A stretch of DNA of 64,000 bases, taken from positions 7,974,001 to 8,038,000 of the forward strand of contig NW_025062478.1 of the NCBI RefSeq assembly GCF_000002995.4, written 5' to 3'. Numbering within the stretch: the first letter of the stretch is position 1; each line of letters opens with the position of its first letter. The notes under the pieces were generated by a model. The model had not been told where the DNA came from and did no database searches. It worked only from the letters and a program-made list of their open reading frames with translations. Of this stretch, positions 47,901 to 61,582 are shown piece by piece. This DNA comes from Brugia malayi. Taxonomy: Eukaryota; Nematoda; Chromadorea; Rhabditida; Onchocercidae. The position numbers and the translations under genes are program-made.

Positions 47901-49766
47901 TTTTTTCATATTATGACAGTTTTATTCCAATTGAAAACGATACAAAAATCTTTCTAAAAAAGTTTTTCTAAAAACAAAGGCACATAGACGTAGACAGGGA
48001 CGTATGATTAATAGGCGGAAATAAACTGATTTCTTCTTCCATCTAAGGGATTAATTCTATCTTCTTCCATTTAATTGTTTCTTCTAAAGAGATATGTTAT
48101 ATAAATCAAGGCGGTAATGGAAATGATGATGCTCACTGGCGGAATTCGTTGACAGAATGGTGCAAAATTGAGTTAATGTGCTCATATCATATAAACAACC
48201 CTCATTCTCCTATGACTTCCATTTAGGATAGTGCGCAAAATGCCACAACTTATTGATATCTTTCGATTGGATTTTCTAAAAATACGTGGTACAATGTTTT
48301 TTTGCTAGTCATTTTTGATTCTATTCCAATAGATTCGACTATTTAATTCACTTAGTTAATTTGAAATCTTTCTTGTGATGTCATCAGTCATTTGTAGAAT
48401 GAAATAACTTACTATCTTGGCCACAAAGCACCAATGACATAGAAAAAAGTAGTTTTTGAATACCAGCAAAAAATGCAATTATTTAGTTTGGAGGAATATT
48501 ACTTTCACTAACTCCGTTCAATCAATAAAATTATCGCCTAGTGTTCTGGCCAATTAATCAAAATAATTAAAAGTCAGTCATTCAAAGCTTAAAATTGATT
48601 CGATTCGAAGTAGTCTTTTATTATATTGATATCCGGAAAAAATTTTCGTACATTATTTTACTAAATGACTTTCCGGGATTCAAGGAATTATGAAACGATT
48701 TTTTAGATATAATTGTAATTTATTCATTTGAAGGTTTTTTTAGATAATAATTTAACGAAAATTTGAAAATTTGACGTTGAATTAAATTGTTACCTGGGAG
48801 ACGAATATATTATTTCCAAAACTATTAACCTTTATGTACTAATTAAAACTGTTCTGAAAGCGACTCAACAAACTTCAATGCTGTGATGACTGCCGCATAA
48901 ATTATTTGCCCAAATTTTAGATTTAGAGATTTAAGGACATCAGCTTTTCTCTTATTAGAAATCATTTTAGTAAGTAAACAGCTTTGAGCACTCTAAAACT
49001 GGTCAAAATAAATTGAATTAAGTTTACCTGTAGTTTAAATTAGCCGAATTCAATCAACAAGCATTCATTAGCGTTTTTTCGAGAGAAAAATTTTAAAATG
49101 CTTTGCTTATAAATCTATGGTGGAAAAAAAAGAAATGAATAAGGTTGTTGAATTAATTTGAAGATTAAATTTCATGATTCAATCTTTTAATCTATTTAAC
49201 GTTTGAAAGAAATCTGAACATGAGAACCATTAAAGTATATTGTTTGAAACTATTCGTTCTAAATACTCACTAATGAACTGATAGTTGTTCTCATTGCTTT
49301 TTTTTTTTTTTTTTGCTTTCCCATTATTTAAGATGGAATTCACTTATAACTACATGCTAAACATCGTTTATGGCAGTTCTTTTGGCACAAAAATTTTCTG
49401 TTCATTCATCATCGAAAAGGCTATCACTGTGAGACCATTAAATTTATTTTATAAGTAGATAGTTTATTAATAAATTTCTTTTAAAAGCTTATTGAAATCT
49501 CAAAATAATGAATTATAGCATAAAATAATCTGTTACAAATTAATAAAACGTTTAAAAAAATTGTTCAGTTTAGTGGATAGACGACTGTTTCATTTGTTAC
49601 GTAGCACTAATCTAATTAACTTATTACTAATATTGCTAATAAAAGGAGGCAAAAGTCTGATAAGTATACCAAAAGACAATATTATGAGTTTTTGGCTTTA
49701 AATTAATTTTGCGATTTTCAGTTTTTGAAAAGTTCTATGCAGTCTGAATATTTAATTGTTGATCTG

Positions 49767-49797
<31 letters not shown>

Positions 49798-51305
49798 TGC
49801 AATTATATTAAAAATGGATTTCTTTTAAAATACAATTTAATTTAATAGAAATGACGAATTGTTGTCAAATAGTGAAAATTTCTAATTTTTCATATTAATG
49901 ATTTAAAATGGGTCCAAATTCATGCCGTAAAATGCTTTTCTTTTTCAGTTTCTTTTAAAAAAGTAAATTTTGTTAGATGGAAAATTATTACCAATAAAAT
50001 AGGGCAGAAGTCTAATAATTGGCATATGCTAACAGATGATATTATCGCAAAAATGATGACTGTTTGATTTTAAATTAATTTTTCAGTTTTTGAAAAACGA
50101 CTGCACAGAATTTTAATAATAAGAGTTATCAAAATTTTTAAGATACGCAAACTTATTTTTGTTTTTCGCAGATGTTTATATCTATTCTCTGATTATTCAG
50201 TTGTTTTGATTTCTCAAGCACAGCAATTTCAGAAATATGAAAAATGTGGAGCTTATTCACTAATTTTTCAAAAAAAAAAATTAATTTCTTGAAATTTAAA
50301 AAAGTAGAGACATTAGTAAGATTGTTTATTTACTTCCCTCTCCTTTCCAAAACCTCAAAATGCAAAATGCGATTGTACTTCAACAAGGAGTCCAATTTTG
50401 GAAATATTATCAATTTCAGAGCAGAGCGTGATAAATCATGTATAGAAAGATCTGATAATAAGCAGGAAAAATGATTAAAAATAAGCGGAAGACCATATGA
50501 TAGGCATAGCAGGAATGAATAAGAATTTTGAGTGTTATAAGAATGAAAATAGATGGCAGTACGAATTATCCCTCTAATTCAAGAAGTGAAATTCAAGGCT
50601 TAATTCTAGCGTAAGTGATGAAACTATTTTATGCCAGCCTTTCACAGATTTTATAAATTTAAACAAAAGTATTTGGATCTCCTCTCTCCAACTATTCGTT
50701 TCCAGTTTTTGATCACAGTTAGTTGAACATCTTTGTTAGATTTCTTCTTTCTTCCCATCGTCTAAGACTTTCTTCTGCGGGAAAAGAAAATGTATTAATT
50801 TTTTGATTATTCAAGATATTTCCATTTGTTTGTTATAAAAAAGAACAGTTATTGATTGAATTTTTATCACATTACAAAGAGAGTGATAAAAATCGATCTA
50901 TAAAAATCGATTTTTCCAGCTGAAATTGAAATTGATCGCTTTAAAAATTAATTATTCGAATTTATTTGTAAATTTGTCAAATAGTAGTGCAAGCAACCAG
51001 TAAAATATTAACAATTCTTTCAAACTATACCGTAAACACATTCCTTCTAATAATATAAAAATGTTCGGTACAATGGCTTTCAGTAGAAAAAGAAATGCGT
51101 TATAATTGTTCATTATTATCCAAAATTTTCAAATTAAAACACTGTTATTGCTAAATTTAATAAAATTTTATCAAATTTCACTCTCTTTTTTCTAAAAAAT
51201 CGCATATTGTTCAAATGAATTTGCTAAAAAAAATCTTTCTTTTTTGTTGAAAAATATTATTGAAATGTCTTCTTTTTTTCAGTAGCTCTCAAAAAATTTT
51301 CCAAC

Positions 51306-51366
51306 TTTATCAAATTTCCTCAACACAATAGATGGATGAACTATTGTGTCGAGGAAATTTGATAAA
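51306..51366. repeat. 26-bp near-perfect hairpin, 9-nt loop
   Basis: Arms 51306-51331 and 51341-51366 are complementary with a single mismatch (AACACAATAG versus CTATTGTGTC); the loop is ATGGATGAA. The 61-nt length with a stem of this quality is in the range of a short pre-microRNA or a small inverted-repeat element. Confidence 0.85.
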
Positions 51367-52149
51367 AGATAGTTCTGTTCTTCAAGCACAACTTTGAAGA
51401 ACTCTTTGAAACTCATTATTAGTATTTCCTCCTAAGCAGATTTTAAGGGATAGGAAAAGGTAAAATTTAATTATGAAGAACTGGTGATAAACAATTTGTT
51501 TACATTTAATTATAGTAAAATTCTGAATAAACAATTAGTAGTAAACATAGCATATAAAAGGTAAGGATTAAGATAAATTTTATAGATTTTAAGTTATTCC
51601 GGAATTCACACTTTAGCAAAAGAAGAAAATATAAGACCATAAATCTGTTAAAATTGAAAAGAAGAAATGCAATATGAAATTCAAATTTAGAATTGAATGA
51701 AAGATTTTTTGAAATTATTTGGAACTTTCTAATTTTACTGCTCTTAACAGAAAAGTGATTTGCATGCATAGAACGGAAGTGAATTTTTTTGCATAATTAT
51801 GATTGGTTTCTAATAATCTTCAGGATTCTTCCCATTTTTTGAATTTTATACCAGATGAATTCATAAATTTTATAAAGCTAATATGGTTTCTGCTTGCTTA
51901 AATTATGATTTCTTTCTTTCTCAAACTGTAAGCGGCATAGCGATACTTTGTTTTTTTTTTTTTGATGGAGTTTTTAAAGTCATAAGTTTTCAAATTAGGA
52001 TTGTTGTTATTACATTTTACAGTTACTCGAGAATTCCATCAAATCTTCTCGGAAAATCTGATGAATTAAAAAAATTGAAGTCGTTTGCTGGAATTCTGAA
52101 CTGTTGTCCTCTAAAAGCTTATACTATTTTATAGTTTTTCAGAAAACAG

Positions 52150-52185
52150 AACTAATAAGGAAAATATAGTATTTCCTTATTAGTT
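52150..52185. repeat. 14-bp perfect hairpin, 8-nt loop
   Basis: AACTAATAAGGAAA at 52150-52163 and TTTCCTTATTAGTT at 52172-52185 are exact reverse complements. Confidence 0.85.
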
Positions 52186-55100
52186 AACAATTATCTACAA
52201 ACTTCAAAAACGTGAAATGAAAGATTTTCAAGAATGAAAAATTTTTAAAGCTTGAAATGAAATAATCGTAATGAGCTTTAACTAACAGTGCTTTTGTTAG
52301 AAGTGTTCTAAGCCATAAAACATTTTCTAATTTAATAATGCATATTATCTTGCTTCATGCTTAATTCTCGCCTGCACTGATATCAGTAATTATCACCAAC
52401 AGCTTTCTTCCACTTAATTTTTTGTTTCTTTTGGATTCATTCTCTATTGATCTTCATCAAACAAATTAATAATTGATTATGTTGTTAGTGTATCATTGAA
52501 ATATCCGAGCAATATAATACTTTTGACTCATGCTTTTTTTGAAAGTCCACAAGATCTTTTATATACCAGAAATGAATAATAGACAAAAATCATTTCAGAA
52601 TGTTTGTTAGCTGAAAAAATTTTATTAAATGCTGATAAATTGTCAGAGGTCAAAATAATGAATTAGGTTCAATAATTTAGCATTTTTGTGCTCTGAAGGT
52701 CATAGGTTAGCTGTGACTTTAAGCACTAATTGAACAGCTCATCACAAGTAATAATTCTTATCGCGGGATGATGCTAATTTTTAATACTGAGTTAATCGAT
52801 TTTGAGACAGTTATTTATTGTAAATATTTCTTCTCATTTACTCCATAATGGTTAAGGATTCCTGGACATTTGCGGCAGCAATCGATTGCAGGCGCATTTG
52901 GCAATGCTAACACATATGAATGCTTCTATAGCTGATTTTAATCAAAACTCTGTCTGCTTGTTATATGCTGTTATTTCATAGTAATCTTTGTGGTATCCTT
53001 CAGTGAAAATATCCTAAATTTCGTTTCCTTTCCTCACTATTTTCTTCTCTCAAAAGAATCTACTACATCTTTCTGAATTTACTGGAAGAAAAGAATTTAT
53101 ATCTATAGAATTGATGAAGTATTACTCATCCTAAATCGGTTTTACGACAAAGTGTGCTTTTCAAAAACTTCAAAGCTTACAAATTACAGAATCTCTTGGG
53201 ATTCAGTTAAGATTGAATTAAAAATAAATCAATTTTTATGAGCAAGGAAAAGGAAACTCCACTACTTTTGCTGATATGTGGTAAATACAATGGAATGAAA
53301 AAATATTTCCGGAAATGAATTCAGGAAAATTTTACTCCCTCGGAAGTAACTATTTAATCACTCAATTTGTGTCTTAGATTAAGTTGTAGCTCATAACGGA
53401 AAATAAAAAATACATGAAATTTCCTGGAAAGAACAATTTTATGCTTGCTAACGTAATAATTAAGAATTTGAAAGCTAGCATGAAATGACTGCTCAGGAAA
53501 TAATTTTTCTCTCCTTATTCATCGAACAGTCCATACCTTGTTCTGTTTTGTTTATGACTTAAAAAATTATTTTGAACTCAGTAAGCATTACTCTACAAAT
53601 GCAGAACTTAATTATCTGTCAAATCAAGCACGAGGATGTGGTTGACACCATGCATCCAATTAATTAATTATCACAAATGATCAGAACATATTCATTTTTC
53701 ATAAAATATTTTTATTTCTTGGCTCTTTTCCAATAAGAGTTGCTCAATTGTTTAAATTGGTACGTTTTTATGATTAGAAAGTCGGTCGATCCTTCTAAAA
53801 AAAAAGCTGATAATGCCATCCATCTGTTATCCAACAGTTATCCTACAGTTGCTTTACCAGTAATTAGCTCTTCTATAATTCTCAAAAATTTTCAAGTTAT
53901 CTAATTAAACAACCATGATTATTTTGGAAACTAATGTCTGCTTTTCTATTCTATCATTTTATTTTTATTATTTATTGAAAGTTATGAAGAAAAAGATGTC
54001 GCAAGGTAATTAAAGTGAAGTTTGGGAAGATCATTCTTTTTCTTTTCTTCAATGAAATTTTTGTTGTTTTCCGATTGGTAGCAGCAGATCCTTTAAACTT
54101 TTATTAATAATCACAGATAAGGAGCATGAAGATAGCTAAAAAGGCAAGAGAGTAGAAAAATATAATTTTATAGTTAATTTCTGCATATAAAATAAGTGAC
54201 ACCGACGTCTAAAATTTTTTCCAGAAGAATATCCTTTCTACCAAAATATTTTTCAAGTATTTTCACAGATAAGAAAAAAAGAAGATGGCATACAAAATAA
54301 GAATGAAAACAAATTAGCGAGTAGACAACAGAGCCTCATAATGAAGCGCAAATGGTAAAATGCGTGATGAAAAAAAAAAAGAACCTTTCATTTCTTCTTT
54401 TGCTTCATTTTCACACTACGTAAAAGAAATATGATGTAATGAAGATGAATGTAATATGGCCTATTTTTCAGCTTTTTCAATTTTTTTTGCTGTTTAAAAA
54501 TTAATGTACAAGCAAGCCAAGCGTCATGAAGTCGACTAGTCGCTGTGAAAATTAAAAATTCACTAAGTGCTACCTGTCTATCAACCTGTCACTCAGTCCT
54601 TTTTCAAACAGATCGATTACGATTGCTCATCTTATCATAATATTTTATTTTCTAACATTTTTTTTTTGCTCTAAGCTCATAATTGTGAACACATTTGAAT
54701 AATGACCTTAAAAATCATTCAATCAAATATTTTAGTTGTAAATGTCATCACTCAGTTTCTGCGTTGACATGAAATGAGACTAAAAAACACAAATGACGGA
54801 ACTTTTGACTACGATGAACTTAAATTAGAGAATTTCCCTGTAAAATTGTTGTGCACATATCTTTAATCGGATGAATGTGACGTTTTAGTGAGACTGTTTT
54901 GGGATTTGAAAACAAATCAAAACAAAAGAATTTTTTATTAACTCTAAATATGGAATTTTCGATTTCTAAAGTAATTTATTTAAGATGACGGAAAGAAAAG
55001 AGAAACGTCCTGTCATTAGCAGATTATTTTTTCCCGAGATTGCTGACGTCACACTTATAGTGACTTACTTTTGGTTTATTTTTTGTCAGTTTTTCTTTTT

Positions 55101-55808
55101 AACTTCATTTTTTATTTATTACTTATCCTTTCGGTTTAAAAGCTGAATTTTTTTTTTTCATTTTTATTAAATTCATAATTGATTTCCATCATTTTTTTTC
55201 GAATAGTCTCATTTGAATTACTTTCTTCGAGAATCCTTCATCTGAGAATAACATTTAAGATAAGAAAAAGAAGAGTTCAATCTTACTTAGCTACAAGCAA
55301 GACTCATTTTCCATCGGAAATAGCTGACATGCCTTGCGTTGATGCTTATCCACAAATGTAACAGTTTAATGAACAGAATTAACTTAATTAGATTCAATAA
55401 AATTCATTCTTTCAAATGCAATTCAAATTGACTTATGTTGATGACCCTAAGAGGAAATTAAAAAAAAAAGAAATGTTAGCTCTCTCGTTTACTTTTCACT
55501 TATCAGTCTTCCTTAATTAACCTACCATCATAATTTCATTTCCTCTCATCGTTTTTGCCCTTTTCTCTCGTCAAACATGACTACATCCTATCAGCCATCC
55601 ACTCTTTTATTCCCCTTCACTGCCTGTTTACTCTTTTCAGACTTTATTTAAAGTAAGTAATACTAATTCCTCATCTTCCCTTCTCATACTCACCTCTTCA
55701 ATTCATTTAAAAATTTCCCTCCCACCTGAACTCAACAACCGAAATGATTTCATTTATGACAAACGTTGGCACTGCTTGCTTTAAAATTTTAAGGAAAATT
55801 CCAGCAAA

Positions 55809-58800
55809 ATGATTTTCGGATCGGATTCAAATGATACCAAATGTATTTGTTCCGATTTGCAGCACAGTGATTACTCGCCGGCATATGAATGGTATGTGTA
55901 TCTTTCATCCTTTAATTCAATAAATTTGTTGAAATTAGCCAAACAATTTCTTTCAGTTCTGTCTCTGTCTATTAATCTAACTTTGCCTTATTTCCCATTA
56001 TTTTTCTTCGATATATAGAAATCCTCCACCAATACTCGCCTAAATCATTAGGAAATAATGAAAATAGAATTAAAGACTTTAACATAATTGACCTCAACCT
56101 CAGCAAGTTTCAGGTTTAACTATATAGCAGTCATTATTTTGTTACCATCAATTTCGGCTTTTGGTGTTCTATCAAATATTGTCAATATTTTTGTTTATTC
56201 TCGAGAAAGGTTGGTCAAATCTGACAATGAAAATAAGTTAAATTTTAGTCTCATAACTGAAACTTGAATGAATTATAATAAAAGTTGTTTGCAGGATGCG
56301 CAGTTCATCCAACACCTATTTGTTATTTCTTTCTTCCAGTGATTTTTTAGTTGTTATAACGGGTCTTTTTATTTTCTGGATCGATTCCGCTAGGTTAGTT
56401 CATCTTTTCCAGACCTGCTGATATAACCAATGAAAAACTAAAAGGAAGCAAATTTTCAACTCAAATATATATATTTATGGCTTAATAACGGCATCTCAGA
56501 TCACTAGCGAATCTGCTGTAGAATTTAATTTACATATAGCAATTTAATTTCTAGTTCAATGATTCCGTCTTCACACAGCGTACATCTTACTGTTCAGGAC
56601 TTATATTCCGGAATTATCGCGTGCACCTTATACAACTGTCTATGCATTACCCTTCGGATACATGGCACAAACCTGCAGCGTATATTTCACTGTTGCAGCT
56701 GCTGTCGATTGTTATATCAACGTTAGTTTGATAGCAATGCAAGATGTGAATTTATTTATTAATGCGAGACACGAGAAACACATCCACAACTTTTATAATG
56801 ACTTATTACAAAACATTGCTGTTAACGGAATTCACTTCGAAATTCAAAATGCATATCATACTCAATTTTTAAGGTATGTTGGAAAACAGTAAGTGCAAGC
56901 TATTGTACAATTCGACGTGCTTGTGAAATAAACACGTGTATAACTGTGTGCTCCATCATCTATAACTCATTACGTTTCCCACAGTTCAACTTGAGGAAAT
57001 GCTTGCATGGTAGTTCAAAGGTCATTTTTTAATTATTTTCATATCACAAATTATCACTTTACTTGAAAGTTGCAAGGGTCTTACTAGTTCAAGGAAAGCA
57101 AAGACTACCGCTATGTATTAGTTGACCAATGACCCAATGACATTCATCTCCTCATTGGGTGTATTAAGCATATTAGTCTTGATGATAATTTTGCCCCTAG
57201 TAAGTTTTGAAATAACACAATTTAAGTAGCAAAATTCAGTAACAAAATTTTAAAATAACTAACTTTCAACATGTGCGTCTTTTGACTTGAAAATTTTTAT
57301 TCTTTTGAAATTCCATTTTCACAATTCTTCTTTAATATTTTTAATAAAAGTTAGCAGTTTCGTGCCCAGTTTCGTACCATTTGCAAAATTTTTTTCTTTT
57401 AATATCATAGCAACATCTGTCTGTGTAAATGTCATATGCTATGTGCTTAGAGATTCGAAAATATTTATGATACATTTTTGTTTAATTCATCTAATTTGCG
57501 AATGTTTTTGCATTTATCTTATTGTTACCTCCCCCAAATTCGTCCAATCATACAATTAATTATTACTAAAAGATTGTTCGCCGTTTAAATATTTAACATA
57601 CCCATTGTGATTAAATTCATATGCTGAATAAAACTCGTTTTCAAGTTCAGAATATTGAGAAGAAAGAATAAATTTCAATTGACAAATATCATACAATAAT
57701 TAGAATTGATGCAATCTAAATATTATTGTTTTTATAAGACAATTTTTAAAGAAAATGGGGTGCTACTATTAAAATTAATAACAGAAGAATCAGAAGTTAA
57801 AGCATTAAATGGATGTGTTTATAAAATAATGTCAGGTCTCATAGAAAAGGTTATACATGCTTGATGTTAGAAAGGACAAATCTATGTGTCCTAAAAGCAA
57901 AAGTTAAATTACTTAAAAAATGCCACTGTTTCTAAAGAAGAATTACTCAGTTAAATTTACTAACATTTCAGGAAATAATAGTCGAAATTTGTCCGACCTC
58001 TTTATTCTTTGCAATCAATACGATATATAATGTATATATGTACATGGTGCTGATGACTTTACTTCCTTTTCTATTTCTATCCATTTTAAATGCTATCATT
58101 GTTGTACAACAATCCTCGTAAGTTTTCTTTCTTTGATAGTTTTTAGATATCTTTGTCAAATGAAAGAAATTAATAATCAATCTTTTATTAGTGAAATTTT
58201 GAAAACTTTTAATATCTCTTAGTTTTTATAACGGTACACTTAGTTAAGAGATTTGTCAGGTAGCTTTTAAACTATCATTTTTCGTTTATGCTAACATATC
58301 TGAAACTGCCCAATATGCTAGACACTGCAACTAATGATATTAATCTATTTATTTATCAATTGACACATATCTTACATACCTTTGCTCAGTTATTAATTTT
58401 TCATGAACTGCTACAGCATTCTAAATTCATATTTAATTGTTTTCTTAAGTATACTTTTCCTGTTTGGCATAATATGTTTAGAATTGAAATTTACAGCATA
58501 TCGCGATCAAATTCAATGGGTTTTGTCAAAGACAATGCTTCCCGAATTGCTATGACAGGTGAATTTTTATGACTGCATTTGAATTCATGAAAAGACTCAA
58601 AATTTCCGTATTCGTCCACATTTTACGTTCAGCTTCTTTGGGTCATATAACGGATACAATGCTTCAACCGACCGATCGCAATGGAGCAATCGGATCCGAT
58701 GATAGTGTAACAATGGTTATGGTGGTTATTTTATTCTTATGCTGCAATATTTTGGTAAGACCTCATCAATTTTTGTCGCTCTGAGTATTAATTTGAAATT

Positions 58801-60697
58801 TTGCAATTTAGTTATTTGCTCTGAATCCATTACAACCCTAAATGTTTGCACAGAAAGCCGTTCATAATATGGGTTCATAATATTACCTATTTCATGGAAA
58901 CTTAAAATCTAGTTAAATCATTAAATAATTTGTTCTTTCAATCTACATTAAATAATCAATAATTTATTGACCGAAAATTTTTGGAAACTATATGATTGTT
59001 GCTACAAAAATTTTCTAGAATTCTTAAAAATCTTATTATATGAAAATAAATGAACATAAACTGATTGATTGATCAGTGCTATCATTTCAAGATATTGATT
59101 TGTAGATCGATTCTTTTATATTTCATCAGAAAAGTTAGCAAACAAATGAATGAAAGTGATCTTAAGTGATATGATACAATCGTTGCTGTGTAAGCATCCC
59201 TGAAGAAGTCTATGATGTCAACAGCGCAACTTCTTTTATTCCAGGCACTTATAGTGAATGTTATTGAAACATTTTTTGAGCCAAGCACTTTGTTGCTCAA
59301 TTTTCTCACCGACACTAGCAATTTCCTAGTAGTTTTGAATTCATCTATCAATTGTCTCATTTATTACACTTTCAACAAAGAATACAAGGAAGTTTTCTTG
59401 TTAGTTTTATTTTATTAATTTCATCGTCTTCCATTTGCATCACAATTCATTTGCATTCATTTTTATAATCATTGGTTTATGATCCTTCTTGTATCTTTGA
59501 ATTCAAAATAGTTTCACTCTATTGTGATATAAATCATTCAGAATAAAAGTGCAAACAGTTAAACGACAACTGATTAACAAATACTTGAAGACTAGCGCTG
59601 ATCGAACACAAAACACATCACCCAATTCCACTCCTGTCATTGCACAATTTTTTAAAAAAAATTCACCAAGACAAAGTAAGCATTTTTGAATTTAAATTCT
59701 AACAAATTTTTGAAATCATTGTGCAAGAGATATCACTGTAGTTACTTACCTTAGATTGCTTAAATTTGCTCAAATCAAAGACATTTTGATACATTATTCA
59801 CCTTCTTTGTATGACCGAACTTGGGATTTTCAGTGGATTTTCTTATATTGTCAGATTGTTTTTTGGAGAAGTGTTCTTTAAAGTGTAAGCTTCTTGAAAG
59901 CTATTGGATTTCTTGAATTTTATTTTCTCCCACGAATCACTATGGAAATATGCGTTTTTGTTTCACCAGAAATGATGACGTGCGGTTCACCGGTGTGGAA
60001 ACCAATGTATCGTCAAATCAGAAATTATAATTCTTTTCCCATAACAAACGACAATTCAAATATTCCAGGTGGTAGAAATACTGAGTTTTTTCGAAATCTC
60101 ATTTCTTTCATTCAAAAAAAAATGTTCACCTTTGGAAGAAATTTAGTAGCTTAAAACTTGAAAGAGATGCGTTGGGAATTTCAAAACTTTTTTATCTATC
60201 ATTCCGTTCCACGTTTAGGTGTAAATAATACGGGCTGTTTGGAAATTCTGTTGGACAATGACGCGGAAAATGTCAAATCGGAAAGCGCTTGGACGAATAC
60301 TACTAGCATTAAAGTGAGTTATATTTTGTTAATTCTTCTGCAGATATGAATTGTATTTTATTGTGATTCTGAACAGCGATAGTAAAATTTCGTTAGTTTT
60401 ACGACTTTTTAATTAAAAACTGCAAGTCTTTTAAATTTGGAAAAATGTATTGAAAAACAATTGTTAGTATTGGAAAACATAAGTAAATGCTTAAGTAATT
60501 ATTTCATTTTTACTCTTTTGTAAAAAAAAAAGTAACTAAATTGAAGGATTATTTTTTAGGATGATACTGTAACAAAACGTTGGGTAGCTGAGATACAAAT
60601 TGAGCGTAGGAATGAATCGGACACTTTACATCCACGCATTTATGTTTTACCTTTGCGAAAATATATAGTCAGAAATGTTAGTATTACAACTTTGTAA
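55809..60697 (+). CDS. FMRFamide-type neuropeptide receptor (class A GPCR), 13 exons, 499 aa
   Basis: Exon starts: 55809, 56114, 56295, 56598, 56874, 57972, 58497, 58633, 59245, 59542, 59970, 60219, 60560; the sum is 1500 nt with all phases matching. A CCAG acceptor four bases before the ATG could accept a spliced leader. The N-terminus has a glycosylation site (NDT). Helix 1 is AVIILLPSISAFGVLSNIVN; helix 2 SSSNTYLLFLSSSDFLVV; helix 3 ends AAAVDCYIN in place of DRY; the loop before helix 5 has EICPTSLFFAINTIYNVYMY. Helix 7, NFLVVLNSSINCLIYYTFNK, contains the NSSINxxIY signature of FMRFamide-like receptors. A long cytoplasmic tail ends SITTL, a class I PDZ-ligand form. Coupling and ligand are unknown. 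Confidence 0.9.
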
Positions 60698-60819
60698 ATA
60701 GTTGTAAAACTGAAATTGAAACTCAACTTTTATTGGCTCATTCTTTTCTTCATTAACTGTTGTATTGATTTGAAATGAAAATGAAATTAAAGTTTTAAAA
60801 GCAAAAGAAATTCAAATTA

Positions 60820-61582
60820 TTAGCATTCATTTTTAAATAAAAATATAGTAGTTGATCCTATAAAGAAATAGATATGATTTGAAGGATCGTATCGTACGTA
60901 AAATCCCAAATTTCCATCACTTACGATACAGTGCCATGCTGAGCCATATCTCTCCTCGAAATGGGACATTATATACTGAGCCATTGCCATATTTTGACTT
61001 GGATGTCTAAAGAAATTACCGATTTCTTAATTATATTTTATAATATAAATTTTGTAATCTTCCAAAAAGCAAATTTATCAGAGAAGCTAATGAAGAGAAG
61101 TGAGATTTCAAAAAGTCAAATTATTATAAACAATTATCGATCTAAAGTTTGAGGAATAAGCAAAGAGAATCTAATTGCGACAGATAATAAATCCTATGCA
61201 ATTTGTAAGTTTTTGAAAACATTTGCTTTTATGCATTATAAGTAAGTACACTTAGTTGATAATATACTTCAAGTGAAGACATGCAAACACAACAAATTTC
61301 AACAAATGCATGCTTATAAATAAATATTGTTGAGATCGTAAAATATTCAACTTTGCAACTTCAAAGGGAAACGAACTGTCACCTATTTTGTCATCATTTA
61401 TCTATTTATTTAGCCATTTTACCATGGTATGAAATAAGAACTTACTGCATAATAGCTTCATTGGCACACTGAATTGCGTATTGTTGTTTTTCAGTGTCCA
61501 TACCTGATGCAATAATCTGAGCATTTCCGATTTCGATATCAGGATTTGGATTTGGGTCTTCAATTGATTGAGGGTCCGACAT
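60820..61582 (-). CDS. Divergent dynein light chain (LC8-like), 2 exons, 107 aa
   Basis: Exons 61582-61446 and 61006-60820, joined in phase 2. After an acidic Pro/Asn-rich start (MSDPQSIEDPNPNPDIEIGN) comes a full LC8 fold: AQIIASGMDTEKQQYAIQCA (helix 1), MAQYIMSHFEERYGSAWHCI (helix 2 and WHC motif), GNLGFYVRYDPSNHIYFFIG and STTIFLFKNEC (strands). Canonical LC8 has WHCIVGRNFGSYVTHE, HFIYFYLG and AILLFKSG at these places, so the fold is kept but the peptide-binding groove residues differ. LC8 proteins dimerise and hold partner peptides in dynein and other complexes. The stop codon faces that of the upstream receptor gene, only 122 bases away. Confidence 0.88.

Larger units (their letters stand above)
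44965..55808. other. 10.8-kb region without a supported gene
   Basis: Very AT-rich, with homopolymer T runs (for example near 49775-49798) and only short random open frames. Two hairpins are listed separately (51306-51366, 52150-52185). A short GC-richer stretch at about 52850-52910 encodes a few residues reminiscent of a receptor helix but nothing assembles around it. No tRNA, rRNA or transposon structure was seen. Confidence 0.6.

Noticed and set aside
51883..52134. 83-codon open frame in the gene-free region
   Set aside because: Hydrophobic, Phe-rich composition expected from T-rich DNA; no signal peptide architecture, splice partners or family motif.
52847..52909. Short frame reading SWTFAAAIDCRRIWQ, similar to the helix 3 end of the peptide receptor
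   Set aside because: Only about a dozen residues, stop directly after, and no neighbouring receptor exons; too little to call a pseudogene.
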